DNA from: Firmicutes bacterium UBA5010
Lineage (GTDB): Bacteria; Bacillota; Clostridia; Tissierellales; Sedimentibacteraceae
DNA: 6,913 nucleotides
Direction: 5' to 3'
NCBI GenBank assembly: GCA_002396645.1
Contig: DGYI01000025.1
Location: 47,038 to 53,950 of the forward strand
A program made the position numbers and the translations under genes. Under the pieces are notes generated by a model, which was not told where the DNA came from, did not search any database, and saw only the letters and a program-made list of their open reading frames with translations. Positions 1-6,223 of the stretch are shown here, piece by piece (the first letter of the stretch is position 1; each line of letters starts with the position of its first letter).

Positions 1-198
1 GCTTTTGATATTTTTATTTATAGTTTTAGTAAACTTCGTGCTATAAAATTAACAGGTGATAAGAAACCTGCAGCATATGCCTCATATTATGATTACAGAA
101 TGAGTAAGGAAAAAGCATCTTTTGTATTTTTATTGATTGCAGGCAGTATGTTCTTTTTGTTATCCATTATATTTAATATAGCATTTTATTATGTTTAA
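1..198 (+). CDS. C-terminal end of an unrecognised membrane protein (partial)
   Basis: An open frame runs from the first base to a TAA at 196-198, giving 65 residues; the start lies outside the window. The visible part begins with a hydrophobic stretch (AFDIFIYSF). A polar, Lys/Tyr-rich segment of about 30 residues follows (KLTGDKKPAAYASYYDYR), and then a strongly hydrophobic run of about 25 residues (FVFLLIAGSMFFLLSIIFNI) that ends almost at the C-terminus (FYYV). This fits an integral membrane protein whose last transmembrane helix closes the chain. I do not recognise the family and assign no function. No convincing terminator hairpin follows it. The next gene has its own promoter at 271-299, so the two are probably separate units. 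Confidence 0.7.
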   Translation, partial: AFDIFIYSFSKLRAIKLTGDKKPAAYASYYDYRMSKEKASFVFLLIAGSMFFLLSIIFNIAFYYV

Positions 199-203
199 AC
201 ATT

Positions 204-241
204 GAATATAATATAGAATAAAGAATATAATACAGAATAAT
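204..241. repeat. 19-bp tandem direct duplication
   Basis: Two adjacent 19-bp copies lie at 204-222 and 223-241. Both begin GAATATAATA and differ at two positions (T to C at copy position 11, A to T at position 19). They sit between the upstream stop codon and the asnS promoter. The likely origin is replication slippage in AT-rich DNA; no function is implied. Confidence 0.6.
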
Positions 242-270
242 AAAGAATTGTTGTATTTATAAATTAACTG

Positions 271-299
271 TTGCAAAAGTATTATAAATGATTTATAAT
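271..299 (+). promoter_or_regulatory. asnS promoter (sigma-A type)
   Basis: A -35 box TTGCAA (271-276) and a consensus -10 box TATAAT (294-299) are separated by exactly 17 bp. Transcription should start near 306, about 45-50 nt before Stem I of the T-box and 300 nt before the asnS start codon. Its place directly before the leader supports the call. Confidence 0.75.
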
Positions 300-354
300 T
301 GGTAAAAGTTATATATTGTAAACTATGATGATGGGAAAAAGTAATATATAAAAC

Positions 355-579
355 AGGTCAAAGAGAGATAGGGGAAGGTGAGAGCCTATCACAATGCTGT
401 ATATGAAGAACATCCTTGAATATTCAACCGAAATTTATAAACTAATTAGTTTTAGAGTAGGCTTGAACGCGTCCAAAGCGTTATTTGGTCAAGTGAACTT
501 TTTATTTATAAAAGTTAATTTGGGTGGTACCGCGTAAGCTAGCTCTTTCGTCCCTTATATTGGGATGAAAGGGCTTTTT
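355..579 (+). promoter_or_regulatory. T-box leader, tRNA-Asn responsive (specifier AAC)
   Basis: This is a transcriptional T-box riboswitch upstream of asnS. The Stem I base can pair TCAA 358-361 with TTGA 416-419. The distal hairpin pairs GATAGG 367-372 with CCTATC 385-390 around a GGTGAGAG-containing loop. The specifier AAC (Asn) is at 409-411, followed by the expected purine at 412. A Stem IIA/B pseudoknot is readable: AACGC 466-470 pairs GCGTT 478-482, and loop CCAAA 473-477 pairs TTTGG 484-488. Stem III pairs AACTTTT 496-502 with AAAAGTT 510-516. The T-box core GGGTGGTACCGCG is at 522-534. The antiterminator can form from GGG 522-524 with CCC 552-554 and GCG 532-534 with CGT 549-551, leaving the UGGUACC bulge. 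Family knowledge: uncharged tRNA stabilises the antiterminator, while charged tRNA allows termination. Confidence 0.96.
541..579 (+). terminator. T-box attenuator (intrinsic terminator)
   Basis: A 14-bp stem pairs 541-554 (AGCTCTTTCGTCCC) with 562-575 (GGGATGAAAGGGCT), with two G-T wobbles and a 7-nt loop. A run of T follows at 575-579. The 5' arm contains CGTCCC, which is also needed for the antiterminator, so the two structures exclude each other. Confidence 0.93.
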
Positions 580-604
580 ATATTATTTTAAATAGGAGGA
601 TAAA

Positions 605-1993
605 ATGAAAGCAATTGATATTAAAGAATTGTACAAAATTGCAAACACCCTGAATGAAAAGGAGGTTTGTGTAAATGGTTGGATTAGAACAATCAGAGAT
701 TCAAAGAATTTTGGATTTATTGAAATAAATGACGGAACGTTTTTCAAAAATGTTCAGATTGTATTTGAGAATAATTTAGATAATTTTGAAGAAGTAAAAA
801 AATTTTCTACAGGAAGCGGTATAACTGTAAAAGGTATACTTGCAGAAACACCTGAATCTAAGCAGCCATTTGAAATTAAAGCAACAGAAATTATACTAGA
901 GGCTGAGTCTGACAGCAGTTTTCCGTTACAAAAGAAAAAGCATAGCTTTGAGTATTTAAGAACTATAGCTCATTTAAGACCAAGAAGCAATACATTTTCT
1001 GCAGTATTCAGAGTGCGCTCTGTAGCATCCTATGCTATTCATAAATTTTTCAATGAAAGAGGATTTGTTTATGCACATACTCCGATAATCACTGCAAATG
1101 ATGCAGAGGGGGCAGGCGAAACATTCAGGGTTACAACTCTTGACCTTGAAAACTTAGAGAAAAAAGATGGGAAGGTTGATTTTTCAAAGGACTTCTTTGC
1201 AACGCCGGTAAATTTAGCTGTTACAGGGCAGCTTGAGGCTGAAACCTTTGCACTTGCATTTAAAAATACGTATACCTTTGGACCTACCTTTAGAGCTGAA
1301 AACTCAAATACAACAAGACATGCATCCGAGTTCTGGATGATAGAGCCGGAGATAGCATTTGCTGATTTAAACGATGATATGGATTTAGCAGAAGATATGG
1401 TTAAGTATATAATCAACTATGTTATGGAAAATGCACCGGAAGAGATGGAATTTTTCAGTAACTTTATAGATAAGGGTTTGCTTGATAGATTAAATAATGT
1501 GGTAAATTCTGATTTTGGAAGAATTACTTATACCGAAGCTATTGAAATATTAGAGAAAAACAACGACAAATTTGATTATCCTGTTGAATGGGGCTCAGAT
1601 ATCCAGACAGAGCATGAAAGATATTTAGCAGAGCATATATTTAAAAAACCTGTTTTTGTTACTGATTATCCGAAGGACATCAAGGCATTCTATATGAAAT
1701 TAAATGATGATGGAAAAACTGTAGCAGCTACTGATTTGCTTGTTCCGGGTGTCGGAGAAATGATAGGAGGCTCTCAAAGAGAGACCAGATATGATGTTTT
1801 AGTTAAGCGTATGGAAGAAATGAATATTCCGACGGAGGAGTTGTGGTGGTATTTAGAGCTTAGAAAATATGGCGGAGTTAAGCATGCAGGATATGGCTTG
1901 GGTTTTGAAAGATTCTTAATGTATCTGACAGGAATGACTAATATAAGAGACGTAATCCCATTCCCAAGAACACCTAAATCAGCAGAATTCTAA
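605..1993 (+). CDS. asnS: asparaginyl-tRNA synthetase
   Basis: A cytosolic class IIb synthetase that joins asparagine to tRNA-Asn using ATP. It has 462 residues, close to the 466 of the E. coli enzyme, which it resembles throughout. An N-terminal OB-fold anticodon-binding domain covers about residues 18-100 (VNGWIRTIRDSKNFGFIEIN). The catalytic core begins near HSFEYLRTIAHLRPRS (113-128). Motif 2 is at 229-249 (FRAENSNTTRH, then EFWMIEPE) and motif 3 at 431-436 (GLGFER, with the ATP-binding Arg436). The end, IPFPRTPKSAEF, is typical of bacterial AsnRS and sets it apart from AspRS. The ATG follows AGGAGG (594-599) by 5 nt, and no other start is needed. The AAC T-box independently supports Asn specificity. 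The gene appears monocistronic, with its own promoter and a terminator at 2016-2060. Confidence 0.97.
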   Translation: MKAIDIKELYKIANTLNEKEVCVNGWIRTIRDSKNFGFIEINDGTFFKNVQIVFENNLDNFEEVKKFSTGSGITVKGILAETPESKQPFEIKATEIILEAESDSSFPLQKKKHSFEYLRTIAHLRPRSNTFSAVFRVRSVASYAIHKFFNERGFVYAHTPIITANDAEGAGETFRVTTLDLENLEKKDGKVDFSKDFFATPVNLAVTGQLEAETFALAFKNTYTFGPTFRAENSNTTRHASEFWMIEPEIAFADLNDDMDLAEDMVKYIINYVMENAPEEMEFFSNFIDKGLLDRLNNVVNSDFGRITYTEAIEILEKNNDKFDYPVEWGSDIQTEHERYLAEHIFKKPVFVTDYPKDIKAFYMKLNDDGKTVAATDLLVPGVGEMIGGSQRETRYDVLVKRMEEMNIPTEELWWYLELRKYGGVKHAGYGLGFERFLMYLTGMTNIRDVIPFPRTPKSAEF

Positions 1994-2015
1994 TATCAGA
2001 ATAATTATATAAGAT

Positions 2016-2060
2016 ACAGTGTAAATTTATATAGAATATAAATTTGCACTGTTTATTTTT
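2016..2060 (+). terminator. asnS terminator
   Basis: A 17-bp stem with one G-T wobble pairs 2016-2032 (ACAGTGTAAATTTATAT) with 2036-2052 (ATATAAATTTGCACTGT). The loop is 3 nt, and TTTATTTTT follows. It lies 22 bp after the asnS stop codon. Confidence 0.85.
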
Positions 2061-2100
2061 GAACATAAGTACTTAAACAAAATATGTATTTTACAGATTT

Positions 2101-2123
2101 AAATAAATATTAAATATTTATTT
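2101..2123. repeat. 23-bp AT-only palindrome
   Basis: AAATAAATATT (2101-2111) is mirrored exactly by AATATTTATTT (2113-2123) around a single A. It contains no G or C, so chance in AT-rich DNA is a real possibility. The one-base centre argues against a stable RNA hairpin with full pairing. It overlaps the beginning of the ORF remnant at 2107-2244. Confidence 0.4.
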
Positions 2124-2244
2124 ATACCAAATTGATAATACAGAAGAAATCATATATACAAAGAACAGAATTATTGTTCCTCAAAGCTATTCGGACAAAG
2201 ATATAAGCAGTATCTTTGAATATATGTCAGAGATGTTAACATAA
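2107..2244 (+). pseudogene. possible C-terminal gene remnant without a start codon
   Basis: A 45-codon open stretch lies between an in-frame TAA (2104-2106) and a TAA at 2242-2244. It reads like real protein: IYLYQIDNTEEIIYTKNR followed by IIVPQSYSDKDISSIFEY and MSEMLT. The pattern of beta strand, 'IIVP', then an acidic helix at the end recalls from memory the C-termini of YcxB-like proteins, but I cannot confirm this. There is no ATG, GTG or TTG in frame until ATG 2224, near the end, and no ribosome binding site. It is therefore best read as a decayed tail of a lost gene. It could also be a chance open frame in intergenic DNA. Confidence 0.35.
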
Positions 2245-2275
2245 AGTTACAGTTCGTAATTTTTTTGCCTTATAG

Positions 2276-2304
2276 TTGACAATTCATAATTTTTTATTTA
2301 TAGT
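2276..2304 (+). promoter_or_regulatory. promoter of the aminopeptidase P gene
   Basis: A perfect -35 box TTGACA (2276-2281) is followed after exactly 17 bp by TATAGT (2299-2304). The predicted start is near 2311, giving a 5' leader of about 107 nt before the ATG at 2418. In that leader I see only a weak inverted repeat (CTTTAA 2361-2366 with TTAAAG 2376-2381) and no recognisable riboswitch. Confidence 0.75.
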
Positions 2305-2417
2305 GGAATCAGTGAATTTATTTTTTAATTTATTGTTATTTAAGAGATAAATTACTAAACCTTTAAGAATCAATGTTAAAGAAATATGAGTTAAAATGAA
2401 AGGCAGGACAGGACTAT

Positions 2418-4199
2418 ATGCAAATTAAGGAAAGAGTACAGAAATTACATGAATTAATGAAAGCAAACGGTATTGATGCCTATATAATACCAAGCGGAGA
2501 TGCACACCAGAGCGAGTATGTTGCTCCTCACTGGGATTCGAGAAAATGGATAAGCGGATTTACAGGCTCGGCAGGAACCGCGGTTATAACCTTAGAGAAC
2601 GGAAATGGTCTTTGGACAGACGGAAGATATTTTATACAGGCAGAAAAGCAGTTGGAAGGATCAACTATTGATTTGTATAAAATGGCTCAGCCATCAGTAC
2701 CTACTGTTGTTGAATGGCTGAAGAAAAACTTAAAAAACGGTGCAACCGTAGGTTTTGACGGAAAAGTTGTTTCAAAAGCTTTCTATGATGACTTAGCTAA
2801 AAATTTATCCTTTAAGGATATAATATTCAATTTAGAAAAAGATTTAATAGATAATCTTTGGAACGACAGACCGGAAATTCCTATGAATGATTTTTATTCA
2901 TTGGATGTAAAATTTGCCGGAAAATCAAGGACAGAAAAGATTAATCAGGTAAGAGAGCATATAAAGAGTGAATCTGCTACTCATTTTATATTAAGCTCAC
3001 TTGATGATATTGCATGGCTGTTTAATATAAGGGGAAGCGATGTACCTTGCAACCCTGTTATAATTTCCTATGCAGTTATATCTGTTGATGAGTCTGTATT
3101 GTTTGTTGATTCTAAAAAGCTTACCGAAAAAATTAAGAAAGAGCTTGAAAGAGATAATGTTTCAATAAAAGAATACAATGAGCTTGATAAGTATCTGTCT
3201 GCTTTAAATGATAAAAATTCAGTTATATATGACCCGTTAAAGACAAATATGTGGATTATAAACTCATTATCCCAAGATGTTAAAAAATCGGAAGAACAAA
3301 ACTATACTACCAGATTAAAGGCTGTTAAAAATGATGTTGAACTTCAAAATATAAGACAGTCGCACATCACAGATGGAGTAGCTATGGTTAAGTTTTTATA
3401 TTGGCTTGACAGTAATCTTGGAAAGGAAAAAATAACGGAAATTTCTGCAAGTGATAAATTAGCTCAGCTTAGGAGTGAAGGAGAAAACTTCAAAGGATTG
3501 AGCTTTAGAACTATAGCAGGCTACAAAGAACATGCCGCAATGATGCACTATTCGTCAACTCCTGAAACTGATGTGGAGCTTCATGAAGAAGGAATGTTCT
3601 TAGTAGATTCGGGAGGACAGTATTCAGGAGGTACTACAGACATAACCAGAACTATGGTATTGGGACGTATAAGCCTTGAAGAAAAGAGAGATTTTACCTT
3701 AGTTGTTAAGGGATTTATAAACTTAAGCAGAGCTAAATTCTTATACGGCTGTACCGGAACTCATTTAGATGTTCTTGCAAGAGGACCGTTATGGCAATAT
3801 GGCATAGACTATAAATGCGGGACAGGTCATGGTGTAGGATTTTTCCTGAATGTTCATGAAGGTCCTCATGCTATAAGAAATAATTATGTACCCGCTGTTT
3901 TAGAAGAAGGCATGCTTATGAGTAATGAACCCGGCGTTTATAAGGAAGGAAGACATGGCATAAGAATCGAGAATTTAATAGTTGTAAAAAAAGACGAGGA
4001 AACCGAATCAGGTCAGTTCATGAGTTTTGAGACAATAACTTTCTGTCCTATAGACTTGAACGGGATAATCACAGAAATGCTAAGCCCTGAGGAAAAGGCA
4101 TGGCTGAATAATTATCATAATGAAGTATATGAAAAATTAAGTCCATCTCTTAATGAATCAGAAAGAGCATGGCTAAAATATAAGACAAGAGCGATATAA
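2418..4199 (+). CDS. pepP: aminopeptidase P (Xaa-Pro aminopeptidase), M24B family
   Basis: A dinuclear-metal (usually Mn) peptidase that removes an N-terminal residue preceding proline; it has no signal peptide, so it is expected in the cytosol. At 593 residues it is the long three-domain form, not the roughly 440-residue E. coli PepP. There are two creatinase-like N-terminal domains (about 1-140 and 150-300), an M24 'pita-bread' domain (about 308-525) and an M24 C-terminal domain (about 530-593). All five metal ligands are visible: Asp397 (LVDSGG), Asp408 (TTDITR), His471 (GHGVG), Glu504 (NEPG) and Glu518 (RIEN). His377 and His484 (HEGPH) fit substrate-site histidines. The start is preceded by weak AGGA boxes at 2405-2408 and 2410-2413. 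The gene is flanked by its own promoter and terminator. The symbol follows function; orthologues of this form are often left unnamed. Confidence 0.93.
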   Translation: MQIKERVQKLHELMKANGIDAYIIPSGDAHQSEYVAPHWDSRKWISGFTGSAGTAVITLENGNGLWTDGRYFIQAEKQLEGSTIDLYKMAQPSVPTVVEWLKKNLKNGATVGFDGKVVSKAFYDDLAKNLSFKDIIFNLEKDLIDNLWNDRPEIPMNDFYSLDVKFAGKSRTEKINQVREHIKSESATHFILSSLDDIAWLFNIRGSDVPCNPVIISYAVISVDESVLFVDSKKLTEKIKKELERDNVSIKEYNELDKYLSALNDKNSVIYDPLKTNMWIINSLSQDVKKSEEQNYTTRLKAVKNDVELQNIRQSHITDGVAMVKFLYWLDSNLGKEKITEISASDKLAQLRSEGENFKGLSFRTIAGYKEHAAMMHYSSTPETDVELHEEGMFLVDSGGQYSGGTTDITRTMVLGRISLEEKRDFTLVVKGFINLSRAKFLYGCTGTHLDVLARGPLWQYGIDYKCGTGHGVGFFLNVHEGPHAIRNNYVPAVLEEGMLMSNEPGVYKEGRHGIRIENLIVVKKDEETESGQFMSFETITFCPIDLNGIITEMLSPEEKAWLNNYHNEVYEKLSPSLNESERAWLKYKTRAI

Positions 4200-4216
4200 T
4201 AAATAAAGCTCTGATA

Positions 4217-4254
4217 TAAAGACACAAAATAGATAAAATATTTTGTGTCTTTAT
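4217..4254 (+). terminator. terminator after the aminopeptidase P gene
   Basis: A perfect 15-bp stem pairs TAAAGACACAAAATA (4217-4231) with TATTTTGTGTCTTTA (4239-4253) around a 7-nt loop. It starts 17 bp after the stop codon. There is no long T run beyond the stem, only the TTTAT at its end, so termination may be incomplete. Confidence 0.65.
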
Positions 4255-4319
4255 CATAATAAGTAACTCAAATTTTTGATGTATATTTAATATAAATGAT
4301 TTTTAAATTTTTATAATTA

Positions 4320-4348
4320 TTGACTTTTAAACGGCTTTTTGAGATAAT
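4320..4348 (+). promoter_or_regulatory. promoter of the mtaB operon
   Basis: TTGACT (4320-4325) and GATAAT (4343-4348) are separated by 17 bp, with a predicted start near 4355. The -10 box lies inside a palindrome, AGATA-A-TATCT (4342-4352), that could serve as an operator. CGGCTTT (4332-4338) is also repeated inverted as AAAGCCG (4364-4370) across the predicted start site. Confidence 0.65.
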
Positions 4349-4355
4349 ATCTAAA

Positions 4356-4440
4356 GTCGGATTAAAGCCGACAAAAAACAGGATAAACCTGACTCCAAAT
4401 TACAGAGAATAAGCCTCAAACGCAGTTTGAGACTATGGAG
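4356..4440 (+). promoter_or_regulatory. hairpin-rich 5' leader of mtaB, possible translational control
   Basis: Three small perfect hairpins lie in about 75 nt that are less AT-rich than the surroundings. GTCGG 4356-4360 pairs with CCGAC 4368-4372. CAGG 4379-4382 pairs with CCTG 4388-4391. CTCAAAC 4415-4421 pairs with GTTTGAG 4425-4431 over a GCA loop. In addition, CTCCA 4393-4397 is complementary to TGGAG 4436-4440, which includes the start of the GGAGGTGA ribosome binding site, and would enclose the third hairpin. No T run follows, so any control would act on translation. I do not recognise it as a named riboswitch class, and the regulatory role is inference. Confidence 0.4.
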
Positions 4441-4450
4441 GTGAGTAAGG

Positions 4451-5743
4451 ATGTTAAATGTTTCATTTATAACCTTGGGATGCAAGGTAAATCAGTTTGA
4501 ATCGGAAGCTATGATGGAATTGTTTGAGAAAGAAGGCTTTAAAATAATTCCTGCTTGTGAAAAAAGTGATATTTTTATTATAAATACATGTGCTGTTACT
4601 AAGGAAAGTGACAGAAAATCAAGACAATTGATTAATAAGGCAAAAAGAATAAATAAAAATGCAATTGTTGCTGCGGTTGGATGCAGTGTTCAGTTAAATA
4701 GTGAGAGAATCAGTGAAGAAACTTCAGTTGATATAGTTATAGGTACTAAAAATAAAAGTGAGGTTGCAAAGCTTATAAAAGAAAAGCTAAATAATAGAGA
4801 TATCTATGTAAATGTTGACAAATTCAGACCTCATGAAAGCTTTGAGGAACTGAGTATAAGCAGAGAACATGATAAGACAAGAGTTAATATAAAGATACAG
4901 GACGGATGCAATCAATTTTGCAGTTATTGTATAATTCCTTATGTGAGAGGGCCTATAAGAAGCAGAGACAGTAAAGATATAATCAGAGAAGTAAGTGCTT
5001 TATCGGAGAATGGATATAAGGAAATTGTGCTTAACGGTATACATGTCACTTCTTTTGGAAAAGATTTAGGAAAAGAAGATGCTTTAATTTCACTTATTGA
5101 GGATATTAACGGCATAAATGGCATCGAAAGAATTCGTTTAGGATCACTTGAGCCGAGTATAATAACAGAGAGCTTTATGCAAAGACTGTCTAAACTTCAT
5201 AAGGCCTGCGATCATTTTCATCTTTCGCTTCAAAGCGGTTCGGATACCGTACTGGAAAGAATGAATAGAAGATATTCATCCTCAGAGTACAAGCAAAAAG
5301 TTGATTTAATCAGAAGATATATGCCTGACAGCGGCATAACGACTGATATAATCGTAGGATTTCCGGGAGAAACCGATGAGGAATTTAATGAAACCTTAGA
5401 GTTTGTTAAAAAAATAAACTTTTCAAGAATTCATGTTTTCAAATATTCTGTAAGAGAAGGAACAAAGGCGGCTGGATTTGAAAACCAAATTGATGAAAAA
5501 ATTAAATCAGAAAGAAGTAAAAGACTTATAAGTCTTGCTGACGAGTCGGCGCAGGATTTTATGAATCATATGCTTGGAAAAACTGTAAGCGTGTTGATTG
5601 AAAAGAAAACTGATAATATGTATGAAGGTTACACTGCAAATTATATAAGAGCTTTGATTGAAAGCAAGGAAAACATTGAAAATCAAGTAATTGAAGCTAA
5701 AGTAACTAAGATCCGCGATGATTGTTTGATATTGAATATATAA
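4451..5743 (+). CDS. mtaB: tRNA t6A37 methylthiotransferase MtaB
   Basis: A radical-SAM enzyme that converts N6-threonylcarbamoyladenosine at position 37 of ANN-decoding tRNAs into its 2-methylthio form, aiding decoding. It has 430 residues in the standard three-part order. The N-terminal methylthiotransferase domain (about 1-130) has cluster cysteines Cys11 (LGCKVNQ), Cys47 (NTCAVT) and Cys78 (VGCSVQ). The radical-SAM core has Cys153, Cys157 and Cys160 in CNQFCSYC, followed by IIPYVRGPIRSR. A TRAM RNA-binding domain occupies about 373-430. The GCKVNQ start and the RGPIRSR motif favour MtaB over MiaB and RimO. GGAGGTGA (4437-4444) lies 6 nt before the ATG. The gene leads an apparent operon, with the HIT gene 31 bp downstream. 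Confidence 0.94.
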   Translation: MLNVSFITLGCKVNQFESEAMMELFEKEGFKIIPACEKSDIFIINTCAVTKESDRKSRQLINKAKRINKNAIVAAVGCSVQLNSERISEETSVDIVIGTKNKSEVAKLIKEKLNNRDIYVNVDKFRPHESFEELSISREHDKTRVNIKIQDGCNQFCSYCIIPYVRGPIRSRDSKDIIREVSALSENGYKEIVLNGIHVTSFGKDLGKEDALISLIEDINGINGIERIRLGSLEPSIITESFMQRLSKLHKACDHFHLSLQSGSDTVLERMNRRYSSSEYKQKVDLIRRYMPDSGITTDIIVGFPGETDEEFNETLEFVKKINFSRIHVFKYSVREGTKAAGFENQIDEKIKSERSKRLISLADESAQDFMNHMLGKTVSVLIEKKTDNMYEGYTANYIRALIESKENIENQVIEAKVTKIRDDCLILNI

Positions 5744-5774
5744 AAACTTATAAATTGCAAAGGAGGATAGAAAA

Positions 5775-6113
5775 ATGGATTGTATATTTTGTAAAATACT
5801 TAATAAGGAAATACCGTCTAATGTAGTACTTGAAAACGACAAAATAATTGCTTTTCATGATATAGCGCCTCAGGCACCGGTGCATATTGTAGTTATTCCT
5901 AAAATTCACATTCCTTCAGCGAATGAAGTAAATGAGGAAAACTCCGAGTATATTTGCGCTATATTTACTGCAATTCCTGAGATTGTAAAAAAAGTTGGAA
6001 TTGCTGAATCAGGATATAGAATTATTAACAACTGCGGAAAAGATGGATGTCAAAGCGTTGGACACATACATTTTCACATACTTGGCGGAAGAAAAATGTC
6101 TGAAAGTTTCTAG
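5775..6113 (+). CDS. HinT-like histidine triad (HIT) nucleotide-binding protein
   Basis: A small cytosolic nucleotide-binding hydrolase of the HIT family. HinT members split phosphoramidates or acyl-adenylates of AMP; the physiological substrate here is unknown. It has 112 residues. The N-terminal CIFCKI (Cys3, Cys6), with His45 and the triad region, could form the zinc site seen in many Gram-positive members. The core FHDIAPQAPVHIVVIPK (27-43) matches HinT closely. The catalytic triad is HIHFH (His97, His99, His101), followed by ILGGR. The loop before it reads DGCQSV, where HinT proteins normally have a Gly-Gln pair, so residue 92 is Cys instead of Gly. The C-terminus is short after GGR and lacks the Trp-Pro-Pro-Gly of human HINT1. 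AGGAGG (5761-5766) lies 8 nt before the ATG. It is probably cotranscribed with mtaB. Confidence 0.93.
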   Translation: MDCIFCKILNKEIPSNVVLENDKIIAFHDIAPQAPVHIVVIPKIHIPSANEVNEENSEYICAIFTAIPEIVKKVGIAESGYRIINNCGKDGCQSVGHIHFHILGGRKMSESF

Positions 6114-6123
6114 TAAATATATA

Positions 6124-6152
6124 TTGCATTTAATCATAATATGGTATATAAT
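6124..6152 (+). promoter_or_regulatory. internal promoter for rpsU-yqeY
   Basis: TTGCAT (6124-6129) and a consensus TATAAT (6147-6152) are 17 bp apart, with a predicted start near 6159. The leader of about 65 nt can form a split stem (CTCG 6172-6175 with CGAG 6205-6208, and CTGT 6176-6179 with ACAG 6192-6195) next to the ribosome binding site. No terminator separates the HIT gene from rpsU, so read-through from the mtaB promoter is also likely. Confidence 0.65.
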
Positions 6153-6223
6153 ATGATAGTGCTATTTTAAACTCGCTGTTGTTTAGGACATACAGTGGAA
6201 GAAACGAGGGGAGGGTAGCAAAA

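Noticed and set aside
1069..1416. Open frame of 115 codons on the - strand inside asnS
   Set aside because: It lies fully within a clearly identified gene on the other strand and its translation resembles no known protein; it is a shadow.
2396..2428. Ten-codon upstream ORF (MKGRTGLYAN) overlapping the start of the aminopeptidase gene
   Set aside because: It has no ribosome binding site of its own and is short enough to be chance; a coupling role cannot be supported.
4268..4279. TCAAA-TT-TTTGA palindrome after the aminopeptidase gene
   Set aside because: Short, AT-rich and without nearby promoter elements or a second copy; expected by chance.
4356..4431. mtaB leader as a known riboswitch (preQ1, c-di-GMP-I, THF considered)
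   Set aside because: The conserved cores of these classes could not be matched to the sequence, so no class is named.
4939..5124. Open frame of 61 codons on the - strand inside mtaB
   Set aside because: Antisense shadow of the radical-SAM domain, with no ribosome binding site or recognisable protein.
5507..5842. Open frame on the - strand across the mtaB/HIT junction
   Set aside because: It covers the TRAM domain of mtaB and the ribosome binding site and start of the HIT gene, and its Phe/Ile/Ser-rich translation is typical of reversed AT-rich coding DNA.
6179..6223. TTG at 6179 as the start of rpsU, adding 15 residues
   Set aside because: It is upstream of the GGAGG site at 6210-6214, the extra residues are not part of S21, and ATG 6224 gives the conserved protein.
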